A stretch of 64,000 bases of DNA from Afifellaceae bacterium (GTDB lineage Bacteria; Pseudomonadota; Alphaproteobacteria; Rhizobiales; Afifellaceae). The position numbers and the translations under genes are program-made. Below are positions 18,907 to 28,095 of the stretch, piece by piece; within the stretch, counting starts at the first letter, position 1, and each line of letters begins with the position of its first letter. The notes beneath the pieces were generated by a model. That model saw only the letters and a program-made list of their open reading frames with translations, was not told the origin of the DNA and did not search any database. The stretch lies in NCBI GenBank assembly GCA_028284625.1, contig JANQRH010000008.1, forward strand, positions 1 to 64,000, read 5' to 3'.

Positions 18907-19164
18907 ATGAACACACTGCCGCAACAGGCGAACAGCGACTTAAGGCACGCTCTTGCCGCGCGTCGGCTCGATCGCTTCAGCCGCCTGATTGAGATGGATA
19001 CGCCTGACATCGTGCTCCGCAACGAGTGGCGCCTCGTAAGGGACGCGCTGCGAGGAGAGGGGGACCGCCTGACGCTCCAGACGGCGATCCTGCCCGAGCC
19101 GCATGCGTCGTATCCACGCGCCTTCCACACAACCACACGCTTCGCCGTCGACGGCGGGCTCTAG
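18907..19164 (+). CDS. Small hypothetical protein
   Basis: ATG 18907 preceded by ccaggagaggc; first ORF of a plus-strand train; no recognisable domain. Confidence 0.5.
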   Translation: MNTLPQQANSDLRHALAARRLDRFSRLIEMDTPDIVLRNEWRLVRDALRGEGDRLTLQTAILPEPHASYPRAFHTTTRFAVDGGL

Positions 19165-19206
19165 CTCAGATCGCGCACAGAAATCAGCCAGCACAGGAGA
19201 CGAAGG

Positions 19207-19800
19207 ATGAAAGTACTGCATGCAGCACTGATTTTCGGGGTGGCCGTGGCTTCCGTCGACGCTTTGGCCCAGTCGCAGACCGCGATCGCTCCGGCTGAGT
19301 TCAACGCGGAGAACGCCGCGAAGCGTCCGGAAGGCTATCGTCAATGGATCTTCGTCGGCGCACCGCTGACGCCCAATGCCCTGAACGGGGGTGAGGCTCC
19401 CTTCCCAGAGTTTCACAACGTCTATGTCGAGCCGTCTGCCTTCGCGCACTACACGGAGACCGGCGCGTGGGCGGAGGGGACGCAGATCGTCAAGGAATTG
19501 GTGACCGTCCGCGAGAACGACAACGACGAGGTGGGCGCCACGCAGGAAGTGTCCGGCCGCGGCTACCAGCAGGGCGAGTTCGCGGGACTGGAGCTCACTG
19601 TAAAGGATTCCGCCCGCTTCCCCGATATGCCGGGCGGCTGGGCCTACTTCTCATTCGGTCACCATGCACCGCCTTACGCGGAGGAGGCCGCAGCATTCCC
19701 CGCCGATGCCTGCAACGCCTGCCATGAGGCGAGTGCGGAGACCGACTTCGTCTTCACGCAATTCTATCCGGTGCTTCGCGCTTTGGCCGCGGAGAAGTGA
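19207..19800 (+). CDS. Cytochrome P460 family protein
   Basis: Signal peptide; GYRQWIFVGAPLTPNALNGG; haem-binding CNACH near C-terminus. Confidence 0.8.
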   Translation: MKVLHAALIFGVAVASVDALAQSQTAIAPAEFNAENAAKRPEGYRQWIFVGAPLTPNALNGGEAPFPEFHNVYVEPSAFAHYTETGAWAEGTQIVKELVTVRENDNDEVGATQEVSGRGYQQGEFAGLELTVKDSARFPDMPGGWAYFSFGHHAPPYAEEAAAFPADACNACHEASAETDFVFTQFYPVLRALAAEK

Positions 19801-19850
19801 ATGCGGCCTGCGCCTCTGCAGATCCACCACGACGAGAACAGGAGACAGCA

Positions 19851-20390
19851 ATGAACCGTCACAGACATATCCTTCTCGCGGCCGCGGCAGCCGTTGTGCT
19901 CACCGTCACGCCCGCCAACGCAGAGAACGGCGTGCTGAACGATCTGGAGATCGCTCACGCTGCCTATACAGCCGGCGAGATCGACGTGCGCTACGCGCAT
20001 CTCGCGCTGGCGATCTCGGAGAACGCCAGCGTCCGCGAGTTCGCGGCAACGATGATTCGCGACCACTCGGCCGTGAACGAGGCTGCGTTGACACTTGTCG
20101 GGCAGCTCAACGTCACGCCGCAGGACAACGACCTCAGCCGCGTTCTCGTGGACACTGCGACGCAGAAGCGCGCGGAGTTGAAGGCCATGGAAGGGAAAGC
20201 GTTCGACTGTGCCTATGCACAGAACGAGCTTGTCTATCATCAGCTCGTGAACGAGACGGTCGAGGGGCACTTCATTCCGAGCGCGACCGTGCCGGAACTG
20301 AAGGCGCTCCTTTCCGAAGCCCTGGCGACATTCAAAGTGCACGAAGGCCATGCCGAACACATGGTCGCGGCGCTCGGCTGCAGCACCTGA
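19851..20390 (+). CDS. DUF4142 domain-containing periplasmic protein
   Basis: Signal peptide MNRHRHILLAAAAAVVLTVTPANA; helical DUF4142-type sequence (RYAHLALAISENASVREFAATMIRDHSAVNEAAL). Confidence 0.75.
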   Translation: MNRHRHILLAAAAAVVLTVTPANAENGVLNDLEIAHAAYTAGEIDVRYAHLALAISENASVREFAATMIRDHSAVNEAALTLVGQLNVTPQDNDLSRVLVDTATQKRAELKAMEGKAFDCAYAQNELVYHQLVNETVEGHFIPSATVPELKALLSEALATFKVHEGHAEHMVAALGCST

Positions 20391-20398
20391 TCGCCGCC

Positions 20399-20758
20399 AT
20401 GTCGCGCCCATATCTCATAGCGTCATGCGGAATTGTCGCCGCTGCAATTGCTGCCGCGGCGTCGGTCGCAGCGGCGGACAACCGTCCTCACCGCGTTGTG
20501 GTCCGGAGCTTCGCTTTCGAGCAGCAACGCCTGGAAGTGAAGGTCGGCGACCGGGTCGAGTGGGTCAATGAGGATATCGCCCCCCACACCGCCACGGCCG
20601 TTAGCGGGGAATGGGACACCGGGGCGCTGACCCGGGGCCAATCAGCCGCCATCAGTTTTGGGGCACCGGGGACCTTTGCCTACCGGTGCGCGTACCACCC
20701 GCAAATGCGCGCGACCATCGTCGTAACCGAAACAGAAGCCGACGGGGCAGCGCACTAG
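20399..20758 (+). CDS. Cupredoxin / plastocyanin-amicyanin-like blue copper protein
   Basis: VKVGDRVEWVNEDIAPHTAT ... GTFAYRCAYHPQMRATIVV: type-1 Cu ligands H, C, H, M. Confidence 0.88.
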   Translation: MSRPYLIASCGIVAAAIAAAASVAAADNRPHRVVVRSFAFEQQRLEVKVGDRVEWVNEDIAPHTATAVSGEWDTGALTRGQSAAISFGAPGTFAYRCAYHPQMRATIVVTETEADGAAH

Positions 20759-20799
20759 CGCGCTGACCATCCCCACGCAAACGCCAGGAGGCGAGAGCC

Positions 20800-21288
20800 A
20801 TGTCCAACACAGTCATTAGCCAATCCAACGACCGGCCGATCGCCGGCATCCCGGCATCTGTGCTTTCCCAGATCGGCCGCTACGCAACGCTCTACGGCCT
20901 GGTCATCGTGTTCGGCTGGATCGGCGCGATGAAGTTTACGGCCTATGAGGCAGCCGCGATTGAGGGTCTCGTCGCATCCAGCCCGCTGCTGTCGTGGCTT
21001 TACATGATCTTCGACCAGCGCGGCGCCGCCAACCTCATCGGCACCGTTGAGATATCAACCGCGCTGCTTCTGGCCCTGCGGCCGTGGTCGCCATTGGCCG
21101 GGGCGATCGGCGCGTTGTTCGTTGTGGCGACCACGGCCGTCACGCTGAGCTTCTTGCTCACGGCGCCCGGCTGGGAACCGTCGCTCGGTGGTTTTCCAGC
21201 ATTGTCGGTGGTGCCTGGGCAGTTCCTCTTGAAGGACACGGTGCTTCTCGGTGCGGCCATGTGGATCCTCTGCGACGCCGTTCGCTAG
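20800..21288 (+). CDS. DUF417 family membrane protein (YkgB/RclC-like)
   Basis: LYGLVIVFGWIGAMKFTAYEAAAIEGLVASSPLLSWLY..., four TM, KDTVLLGAAMW. Confidence 0.85.
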   Translation: MSNTVISQSNDRPIAGIPASVLSQIGRYATLYGLVIVFGWIGAMKFTAYEAAAIEGLVASSPLLSWLYMIFDQRGAANLIGTVEISTALLLALRPWSPLAGAIGALFVVATTAVTLSFLLTAPGWEPSLGGFPALSVVPGQFLLKDTVLLGAAMWILCDAVR

Positions 21289-21397
21289 CGCGGGCGCATG
21301 TGGGCGGCGCGTCCTCCTCCCGCGCGCCGCCCACCCGCCCAAAGGGAGAGCGACGGACAACACGCAACACAGACGGGGCAACAGAAGGAGCAAGACA

Positions 21398-22127
21398 ATG
21401 ACAGCCACGACTTGCGGGCATCACCAATGCGAGACCAACGTGATCGATATCAGGCGCCGTCGCCTTCTAAAGGGCATGGCGGGCGTCGCTGCGGCCGGTG
21501 TTGCGCTTGCGGCATCCGACACGCAAGCCGCCACCGAAGCGGCGCGGCAGCAATATGCCGATCCTGCCGAACCCGCATTGCCCACGCGGCCGTTTGAGGT
21601 CGATCTCAAAAACACTGCTTTGGTGGTCACCGATCCGCAGGTCGATTTTCTTTCGCCCGACGGCGTGACCTGGGGTGTGGTCGGTGAAAGCGTGAAGGAG
21701 CAACAGACCGTCAGGAATATCGAGAAGCTCTTCATCGCGGCCAGGCCCGCTTGATCTGGACGGTTTTGTTGGATCGGGCGCCGATTGGATGCCGCAATAC
21801 AAAAAATACATCGACGATGGTGAGACTGTCGTGACGTCGCCGCACAAGGTCTACGGACCGGAGCAGAACGATCTCAATCTGCAGCTCCGCAAGCGCGGGA
21901 TCGACCGGGTGATCCTGGCCGGCATGTCGGCGAATCTCTGCGTGCAGGCGCACCTCTATGAGCTCCTGGAGCAGGGGTATGAGGTCGCCGTCGTTCGCGA
22001 CGCCACCGCTGGCGCCAAAGTACCGGAGGGCGATGGCTATCTCGCCGCGCTCATCAACTTCCGCTTCGTCGCAAGCGCCGTGTGGTGGACCGACGAAGCG
22101 GTGACCGCGATCCAGGCCGCCGCGTAG
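21398..22127 (+). pseudogene. Isochorismatase-family cysteine hydrolase, split by internal deletion and frameshift
   Basis: First part ...LVVTDPQVDFLSPDGVTWGVVGESVKEQQTVRNIEKLFIAARPA*; second part in the +1 frame GPLDLDGFVGSGADWMPQYKKYIDDGETVVTSPHKVYGPEQNDLNLQLRKRGIDRVILAGMSANLCVQAH...; central segment missing. Confidence 0.82.
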
Positions 22128-22225
22128 ATCGACCGCGGCACATCAAGCACACGCCGGGCGTGACGCCGGATCTGCCTAAGGGAGCAGCCGGGGGCTCGCG
22201 CATCCGAATTGAAAGGAACTTCGAC

Positions 22226-23194
22226 ATGAACCGCATAACCAGACAATTGGCGCTTGCCGCAGCGTTGGCACTGGCGATGCCATTCACAGTGGTTGGCGCC
22301 GCGACCGGGGAGACACCGGAAAGCCGCGTCCACTACCGCAGCGAAACGATCGATGGCCTTGAGATCGCCTATCGGGAGGCCGGCGACCCGTCACGGCCAA
22401 CGGTTCTGCTTCTGCACGGCTTCCCGACGTCGTCGCACATGTTCCGCAATCTCATTCCGGAGCTTGCGACGCGCTATCACGTGCTGGCGCCCGACTATCC
22501 GGGCTTCGGCGCGTCAGCGATGCCGTCGGCCGACGCGTACGAATATTCCTTCGCTGGCATCGCGAGGACTGTGACCGAACTTCTCAACCGAAAGGGCGTG
22601 GATCGCTACACCGTCTATCTCATGGATTACGGGGCTCCGGTCGGCTACCGGATGTTCGCCGCCGATCCAACGCGCGTCTCAGCCTTCATTATCCAGAACG
22701 GCAATGCTTACGAAGAAGGTCTTCGCGCGTTCTGGGACCCGATCAAGGCCTATTGGGCTGATCCATCAAAGGAGAACGGCGACGCGCTTCGCGGCTTCCT
22801 GACACTGGATGCGACCAAGTGGCAGTTCACGCACGGCACGCAGAATCCGGAATGGATCAGTCCCGACAATTACTGGCACGTTCAATATCTCCTCGACCGG
22901 CCGGGCAATCAGGAGGTTCAGCTTGAGCTGTTCCTCGACTACGGAACGAACGTCGCGGAATATCCGAAATGGCAGGCGTTGTTTCGCGAGGTTCAACCGC
23001 CGGCGCTCCTGGTGTGGGGCCAGAACGACCAGATCTTTCCTGCCGAAGGCGCTCATCCCTACAAGCGCGATCTGGCCGATCTGGAGTTCCATCTCCTCGA
23101 TACCGGGCACTTCGCGCTTGAGGAATACGGCCCGGAGATCGCCACGCGGATGCTCAGCTTCCTGGATCGCGTGACGGACAGCGCGACGAACTGA
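22226..23194 (+). CDS. Alpha/beta hydrolase (epoxide hydrolase/haloalkane dehalogenase-like), exported
   Basis: Signal peptide [77 protein letters not shown]. Confidence 0.87.
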   Translation: MNRITRQLALAAALALAMPFTVVGAATGETPESRVHYRSETIDGLEIAYREAGDPSRPTVLLLHGFPTSSHMFRNLIPELATRYHVLAPDYPGFGASAMPSADAYEYSFAGIARTVTELLNRKGVDRYTVYLMDYGAPVGYRMFAADPTRVSAFIIQNGNAYEEGLRAFWDPIKAYWADPSKENGDALRGFLTLDATKWQFTHGTQNPEWISPDNYWHVQYLLDRPGNQEVQLELFLDYGTNVAEYPKWQALFREVQPPALLVWGQNDQIFPAEGAHPYKRDLADLEFHLLDTGHFALEEYGPEIATRMLSFLDRVTDSATN

Positions 23195-23278
23195 GGCCGC
23201 GCCAATTTCGCTGCGCTGGCCCCTGGCCGGCGCGGCGTTGCGGGCCACACCATGTCCAGCCGCCGGCGGCGGCCCCGG

Positions 23279-24958
23279 ATGGAGCACGACATGCAAGACC
23301 AGGCTGTGACGATACCCCGGCGTGCCGACGACCACTCGCCGTTCCATGTCGGCGAGCGGCAAGTCCAAGAGCGACTCGGTGTGCGCGACATCGAGTTCTG
23401 GGCCCGGAAAATCGTGCGCAACGACCTCCCGCCGGAGCACAGGGCCTTTCACACCTCCTTGCCGTTTCTCATCGCCGCCGCCCGCGATGCGGAGGGGCGA
23501 CCATGGGCAACGCTCTTGACTGGGCCAGACGGATTCGTGACGTCGCCGGATTCCCACTCGCTTGTTATCAAGGCGATGCCCGCGGGCGGCGATGGTTTGG
23601 AGACGGCGCTGACGCCTGGTGCCGACCTCGGAATCCTCGGCATTGAATTCGCGACGCAAAGGCGCAACCGCGTCAACGGCCGCATCTCCGAGAATGGCTC
23701 AGACGGCGTTGTCTTCAAGGTGGATCAATCGTTCGGCAATTGCCCTCAATACATAAGAGAGCGGCAATGGCGGCGCGAACCGGATGCCTCACCTGCAACA
23801 CCACTGCGAAGCAAGCGCCTAACATCGTCCCAGAAAGACTGGATCGCGTCGTCCGATACGTTCTTCATCGCCAGCGGCTATCGTGGCGCGGGCGAGGATG
23901 CGGCCTTCGGCATGGACGCCTCGCACCGTGGCGGCGATCGCGGCTTCGTCCGTGTGATCGATGGCACGCAGCTGGAGTTCCCGGATTACGCCGGCAACAA
24001 CCACATGAACACGATCGGCAATCTTGAGCTCGATCCAAGGGCCGGGCTGCTCTTCGTCGATTTTGAGACCGGAGGCCTGCTCCAGCTGACAGGACGGACG
24101 CAGATTGACTGGAAGCCCGACACGGGAGCGCATGCCGCCGGCGTGCAGCGTGTGATCTCTTTGGAGATCGATGAGGTTATCGAACTGCCCGGTGCGGTCC
24201 CGCTTCGTTGGGATGCGGACGCTGCATCGGTGCGGTCGCTGCGGTTGATCGACAAAACCCGCGAAAGCGACGACGTGACCTCATTTGTGTTCGCATCCCG
24301 CGATGGCGGACCATTGCCGGCGTTCAAGGCGGGCCAGCACCTGCCAATCGAGTTGTACGTGCCGGGGTTCAAAGAGCCGGTCCGTCGCACCTATTCGCTG
24401 TCAGGTGCGCCATCGACCAGCCGCTACCGCATAAGTGTGAAGCGCCAGCCCCTGGGCGTCGCGTCGCGCTATCTGCACGATAACGTCGAAGCTGGGACGA
24501 TTCTGAACGCCCGCAAACCGGCCGGCAGCTTTGTCTTGCCCCGCGGCAAGTACCCCGTCGTTCTGATCAGCGCTGGGGTCGGTCTCACACCGCTGGTGAG
24601 CATGCTGCAAGCGCTTAAGGCGGAGGAGGGGGCTCGACCGGTTTGGTTCATCCACGGCGCGCGCGACGGCCGCCACCATCCTTTGGCCGAGGAGGTTCGG
24701 GACCTGGCGGCGCGGCGCGCAAACATAAATGTTCATGTGGCCTATAGTCGTCCTCGCGCCGGCGACTGCCTGGGTGAGGACTATCACTCGGAAGGCCGCA
24801 TCGACGGCGCGCTTCTCGCAAGCCTGACAAAGGCTGCCGATGTACATTACTTCATATGCGGCCCGTCGCGCTTCATGGCGGATATTCAGGAGGCGCTGGA
24901 GTGTCAGGACATTCCAGCGGAGCGCATCCATTCAGAATCGTTCGGGCCAGCGAGCTGA
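23279..24958 (+). CDS. PNPOx-like flavin-binding + ferredoxin-NADP reductase-type fusion protein
   Basis: N-terminal split-barrel (NNHMNTIGNLELDPRAGLLFVDFETGGLLQLTGRTQIDW) and C-terminal FAD/NAD domain (RTYSLSGAPSTSRYRISVKR, GVGLTPLVSMLQAL, YFICGPSRFM). Confidence 0.85.
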   Translation: MEHDMQDQAVTIPRRADDHSPFHVGERQVQERLGVRDIEFWARKIVRNDLPPEHRAFHTSLPFLIAAARDAEGRPWATLLTGPDGFVTSPDSHSLVIKAMPAGGDGLETALTPGADLGILGIEFATQRRNRVNGRISENGSDGVVFKVDQSFGNCPQYIRERQWRREPDASPATPLRSKRLTSSQKDWIASSDTFFIASGYRGAGEDAAFGMDASHRGGDRGFVRVIDGTQLEFPDYAGNNHMNTIGNLELDPRAGLLFVDFETGGLLQLTGRTQIDWKPDTGAHAAGVQRVISLEIDEVIELPGAVPLRWDADAASVRSLRLIDKTRESDDVTSFVFASRDGGPLPAFKAGQHLPIELYVPGFKEPVRRTYSLSGAPSTSRYRISVKRQPLGVASRYLHDNVEAGTILNARKPAGSFVLPRGKYPVVLISAGVGLTPLVSMLQALKAEEGARPVWFIHGARDGRHHPLAEEVRDLAARRANINVHVAYSRPRAGDCLGEDYHSEGRIDGALLASLTKAADVHYFICGPSRFMADIQEALECQDIPAERIHSESFGPAS

Positions 24959-25015
24959 TCGAGGCGCGGACCGGCGAGGACAATCGCGTAAGCTCGCAGA
25001 TACAGGGAGGGCCAG

Positions 25016-26401
25016 ATGTCGAAACGATTTGACGCAATCATCGTCGGCACAGGTCAGGCTGGCCCGTCGCTGGCGGCCCGGATGACGCAGGCGGGGCACA
25101 AGGTCGCCATCATCGAGCGAAAGCTCTTTGGCGGTACGTGCGTGAATGTCGGGTGCACGCCGACAAAGACGTTGGTTGCGAGTGCCAGAGCTGCGCACAT
25201 GGCGCGCCGCGCGGCTGATTTCGGCGTCGCCATCAGCAGCTCGGTTGCGGTGGATATGAAGAAGGTCAAGGCCCGCAAGGATGCGGTCGTCCGGCAGTCG
25301 AACGAAGGCGTGACCAATTGGCTTAAAGGCATGGACGGACTGACCGTCTACGAAGGCCACGGTCGCTTGGAAAGCGCGTCTTCTGTGCGTGTCAACGGAG
25401 ATGTGCTCGAGGCCGACAAAATCGTCCTGAATGTCGGAGGCCGCGCGCACATCCCTGACATGCCGGGCGTTGATACGACGCCGTTTCTCACGAACTCCGG
25501 TATGATGGAGCTCGATGAGCTGCCCGAGCATCTGATCGTGGTCGGTGGCAGCTACATCGGGTTGGAGTTTGCTCAGATGTACCGCCGCTTCGGCAGCCGC
25601 GTGACGGTCGTGGAACGGAGCGATCGATTGATCACCCGCGACGACGTGGACGTCTCCGAGGCTGTGGACGATATTCTGGTGGCCGAAGGCACTGATGTAA
25701 GGCTCAACGCGAACTGCATCGCGTTGGCCCTAAGAGGTGACCAAATCGCCGTTACAGCCGACTGTCCGCCGGGGCCGGAGGAGATCGTCGGCAGCCACGT
25801 GCTTCTGGCTGTCGGCCGTCGTCCCAACACCGACGATCTGGGTCTCGACAAAGCCGGCGTGGAGACCGACGCGCGCGGTTTCGTTACTGTCGACGATCAG
25901 CTTCGCACCAACGTGCCCGGCATCTGGGCGATCGGCGATGTCAACGGCCGCGGCGCGTTCACGCACACGTCCTACAACGACTTTGAGATCGTCGCCGCCA
26001 ACCTGCTCGACGGCGAGTCAAGGCGCGTTACCGATCGCATCACGGCGTACGGATTGTTTATCGACCCGCCGTTGGGACGCGTTGGGATGACTGAACGCGA
26101 AGTGCGCGAGTCGGGACGCAAGGCGCTGATCGGGAAGATGATGATGACGCGGGTCGGGCGAGCCCGGGAGCGCGGCGAGACGCAAGGATTCATGAAGGTC
26201 CTGGTCGACGCGGAGTCCAAACACATCCTCGGAGCGGCGGTGCTCGGCATCGGCGGTGATGAGGTCGTTCAATCGGTTCTCAACGTCATGTATGCCGGCG
26301 CGCCGTACATGGTGATGCAGCGTGCCGTACACATCCACCCGACGGTCACCGAACTGATCCCGACCATGTTGGGCGATCTTCAGCCGCTGGAAGCGGCCTG
26401 A
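25016..26401 (+). CDS. Pyridine nucleotide-disulfide oxidoreductase (mercuric reductase/RclA-like)
   Basis: DAIIVGTGQAGPSLAARMTQAGHKVAIIERKLFGGTCVNVGCTPTKTLVASAR (redox-active CVNVGC); HIHPTVTELIPTM C-terminus. Confidence 0.9.
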   Translation: MSKRFDAIIVGTGQAGPSLAARMTQAGHKVAIIERKLFGGTCVNVGCTPTKTLVASARAAHMARRAADFGVAISSSVAVDMKKVKARKDAVVRQSNEGVTNWLKGMDGLTVYEGHGRLESASSVRVNGDVLEADKIVLNVGGRAHIPDMPGVDTTPFLTNSGMMELDELPEHLIVVGGSYIGLEFAQMYRRFGSRVTVVERSDRLITRDDVDVSEAVDDILVAEGTDVRLNANCIALALRGDQIAVTADCPPGPEEIVGSHVLLAVGRRPNTDDLGLDKAGVETDARGFVTVDDQLRTNVPGIWAIGDVNGRGAFTHTSYNDFEIVAANLLDGESRRVTDRITAYGLFIDPPLGRVGMTEREVRESGRKALIGKMMMTRVGRARERGETQGFMKVLVDAESKHILGAAVLGIGGDEVVQSVLNVMYAGAPYMVMQRAVHIHPTVTELIPTMLGDLQPLEAA

Positions 26402-26542
26402 CGTGGTAAAGTACTAGCGGGTGGAGGCGCGGCTATGTTCGCTACAGCGGCCGGCGGTCTTCCTTCAGGCCGCAGGCTCTCGTAGGTTACCGATGGGTGC
26501 TGCAGAGCGCACCTTGTTTGTTACGCACCGAGGGAGTGAACG

Positions 26543-26755
26543 ATGGCAAATAGCGTCTACAAGGTGATCGAGTTGGTGGGCACGAGCACAGAGTCTTGGG
26601 AGCAAGCTGCGCGGGCTGCTGTAGAAAGAGCGGGACAAAGCCTGCGTCATCTGCGGATCGCCGAAGTCACTGAGCAGGATATGGTCATCAAAGATGGTAA
26701 GGTGGAAGCGTTTCGGGCGAAGGTGAAAGTCTCCTTCAAATACGAGAACGACTAG
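26543..26755 (+). CDS. Dodecin family flavoprotein
   Basis: MANSVYKVIELVGTSTESWEQAARAAVERAGQSLRHLRIAEVTEQDMVIKDGKVEAFRAKVKVSFKYE. Confidence 0.92.
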   Translation: MANSVYKVIELVGTSTESWEQAARAAVERAGQSLRHLRIAEVTEQDMVIKDGKVEAFRAKVKVSFKYEND

Positions 26756-27099
26756 AACCTGAGTTCCGGAGGGGTGCCCACCTACGATGCGGCGCCCCGA
26801 CGAGACTTAGCCGTCGACGATGTGCGGGTTGATCCGCGCCATCGAAGCGTGCAACTGCCGAGTAGCGCGCAGATGGCACACGGCCAACCTAAAGCATTGA
26901 AATCATTGCACTGTGGGTGAACTGAGGAGCCACGTGTCGGCGGTTCGATTTCACCGCCTCCGGCTCCGGCCGCGAGTTCGCCTGGAAGTTTCCGGTGGCG
27001 CAATCCGCGCCAAAAGTGCCGGCTTGATTCAACACAAAGCAAATCGCCTGCGGTTTGGCGCAAAATCCAAAGCCGCCATTCATCGCTGAGCGCCAGGTC

Positions 27100-28095
27100 A
27101 TGAAAAAGACGACAAGCGGAATTCTCGCTGCAGCGGCGCTCTTGATCGTAGGAGCGGCACTTTACGTATTCTTCTCGGAGAGCCGTGAAGGATTGCCGGC
27201 TGGCTTCGTCCAGGGCAATGGGCGGATTGAGGCCGAGCAGGTCGAAATCGCACCGACCATGGCCGGACGTGTCGCGCAGGTCATGGCGGACGAGGGCAGT
27301 TTGGTTGCCTTGGGCGATGTCCTTGTCCAGATGGACATCGACGAACTCTCCGCAGCACTGGACCGGGCCAAAGCCGAGGTTGCGCTGGCGCGCCAGGCGA
27401 AGGCTGAAGCCGAAGCGGTCGTCATCCAGCGTCAGAGCGAGCTGCGGCGAGCGGCGCACGAGTTTGACCGCGGCAGGGCGTTGCTGGCCGGCGAGAATAT
27501 CTCCGAGAGCGTCTTTGAGGAACGCCAAACCGCCCACCAAGTCGCCAAAGCAGTGCTGGGTGCGGCCGAGGCCCGAGTGGCAACCGCCGATAGCCAGATC
27601 GCAGCTGCTGAGGCCGAGGTCCGCAGGATCGTAGCGCAAATTGCGGATAGCACCCTTCACGCACCTATGCCGGGGCGTGTGCTCTATCGACTGGCGGAGC
27701 CAGGTGAGGTCGTCAGCGCAGGCGGGCCGGTTCTGACGCTACTCAGCCTGGAGAATGTCTACATGGAGGTGTTCCTCCCGGCCCGCGAGGCAGGGCTCCT
27801 GCCGATCGGAGCCGAGGCGCGCATCGTGCTCGACGCCCTGCCAGACTATGCCATCCCCGCAGTCGTCAGTTTTGTCTCACCGGAGGCCCAGTTCACGCCG
27901 AAGCAAGTCGAGACGATGAGCGAACGCGAGCAACTGGTGTTTCGTGTCCGCGTCCGTATCCCTGAGGATCTGGTCGAGGGCCGGATCGAGCATGTGAAGA
28001 CCGGTCTTCGCGGCATCGCTGTGATCAGGCTTGACCGCGATAGCGCATGGCCGGAGGCACTGGAGCAGCGTATTCCGCCTGAGTTGTTTGAATGA
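27100..28095 (+). CDS. HlyD/MFP-family membrane fusion (periplasmic adaptor) protein
   Basis: N-terminal TM, GNGRIEAEQVEIAPTMAGRVAQVMADEGSLVALGDVLVQMD biotinyl-lipoyl-like region. Confidence 0.88.
   Translation: MKKTTSGILAAAALLIVGAALYVFFSESREGLPAGFVQGNGRIEAEQVEIAPTMAGRVAQVMADEGSLVALGDVLVQMDIDELSAALDRAKAEVALARQAKAEAEAVVIQRQSELRRAAHEFDRGRALLAGENISESVFEERQTAHQVAKAVLGAAEARVATADSQIAAAEAEVRRIVAQIADSTLHAPMPGRVLYRLAEPGEVVSAGGPVLTLLSLENVYMEVFLPAREAGLLPIGAEARIVLDALPDYAIPAVVSFVSPEAQFTPKQVETMSEREQLVFRVRVRIPEDLVEGRIEHVKTGLRGIAVIRLDRDSAWPEALEQRIPPELFE

Noticed and set aside
26930-26970. gtgtcggcggttcgatttcaccgcctccgg, tRNA T-arm-like
   Set aside because: Forms a GGCGGT/ACCGCC hairpin, but the T-loop lacks the required C61 and no tRNA body is present; not enough for an RNA call.
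26782-27660. 292-aa minus-strand ORF over the HlyD gene and upstream spacer
   Set aside because: Low-complexity composition, antisense to a recognisable HlyD family gene.
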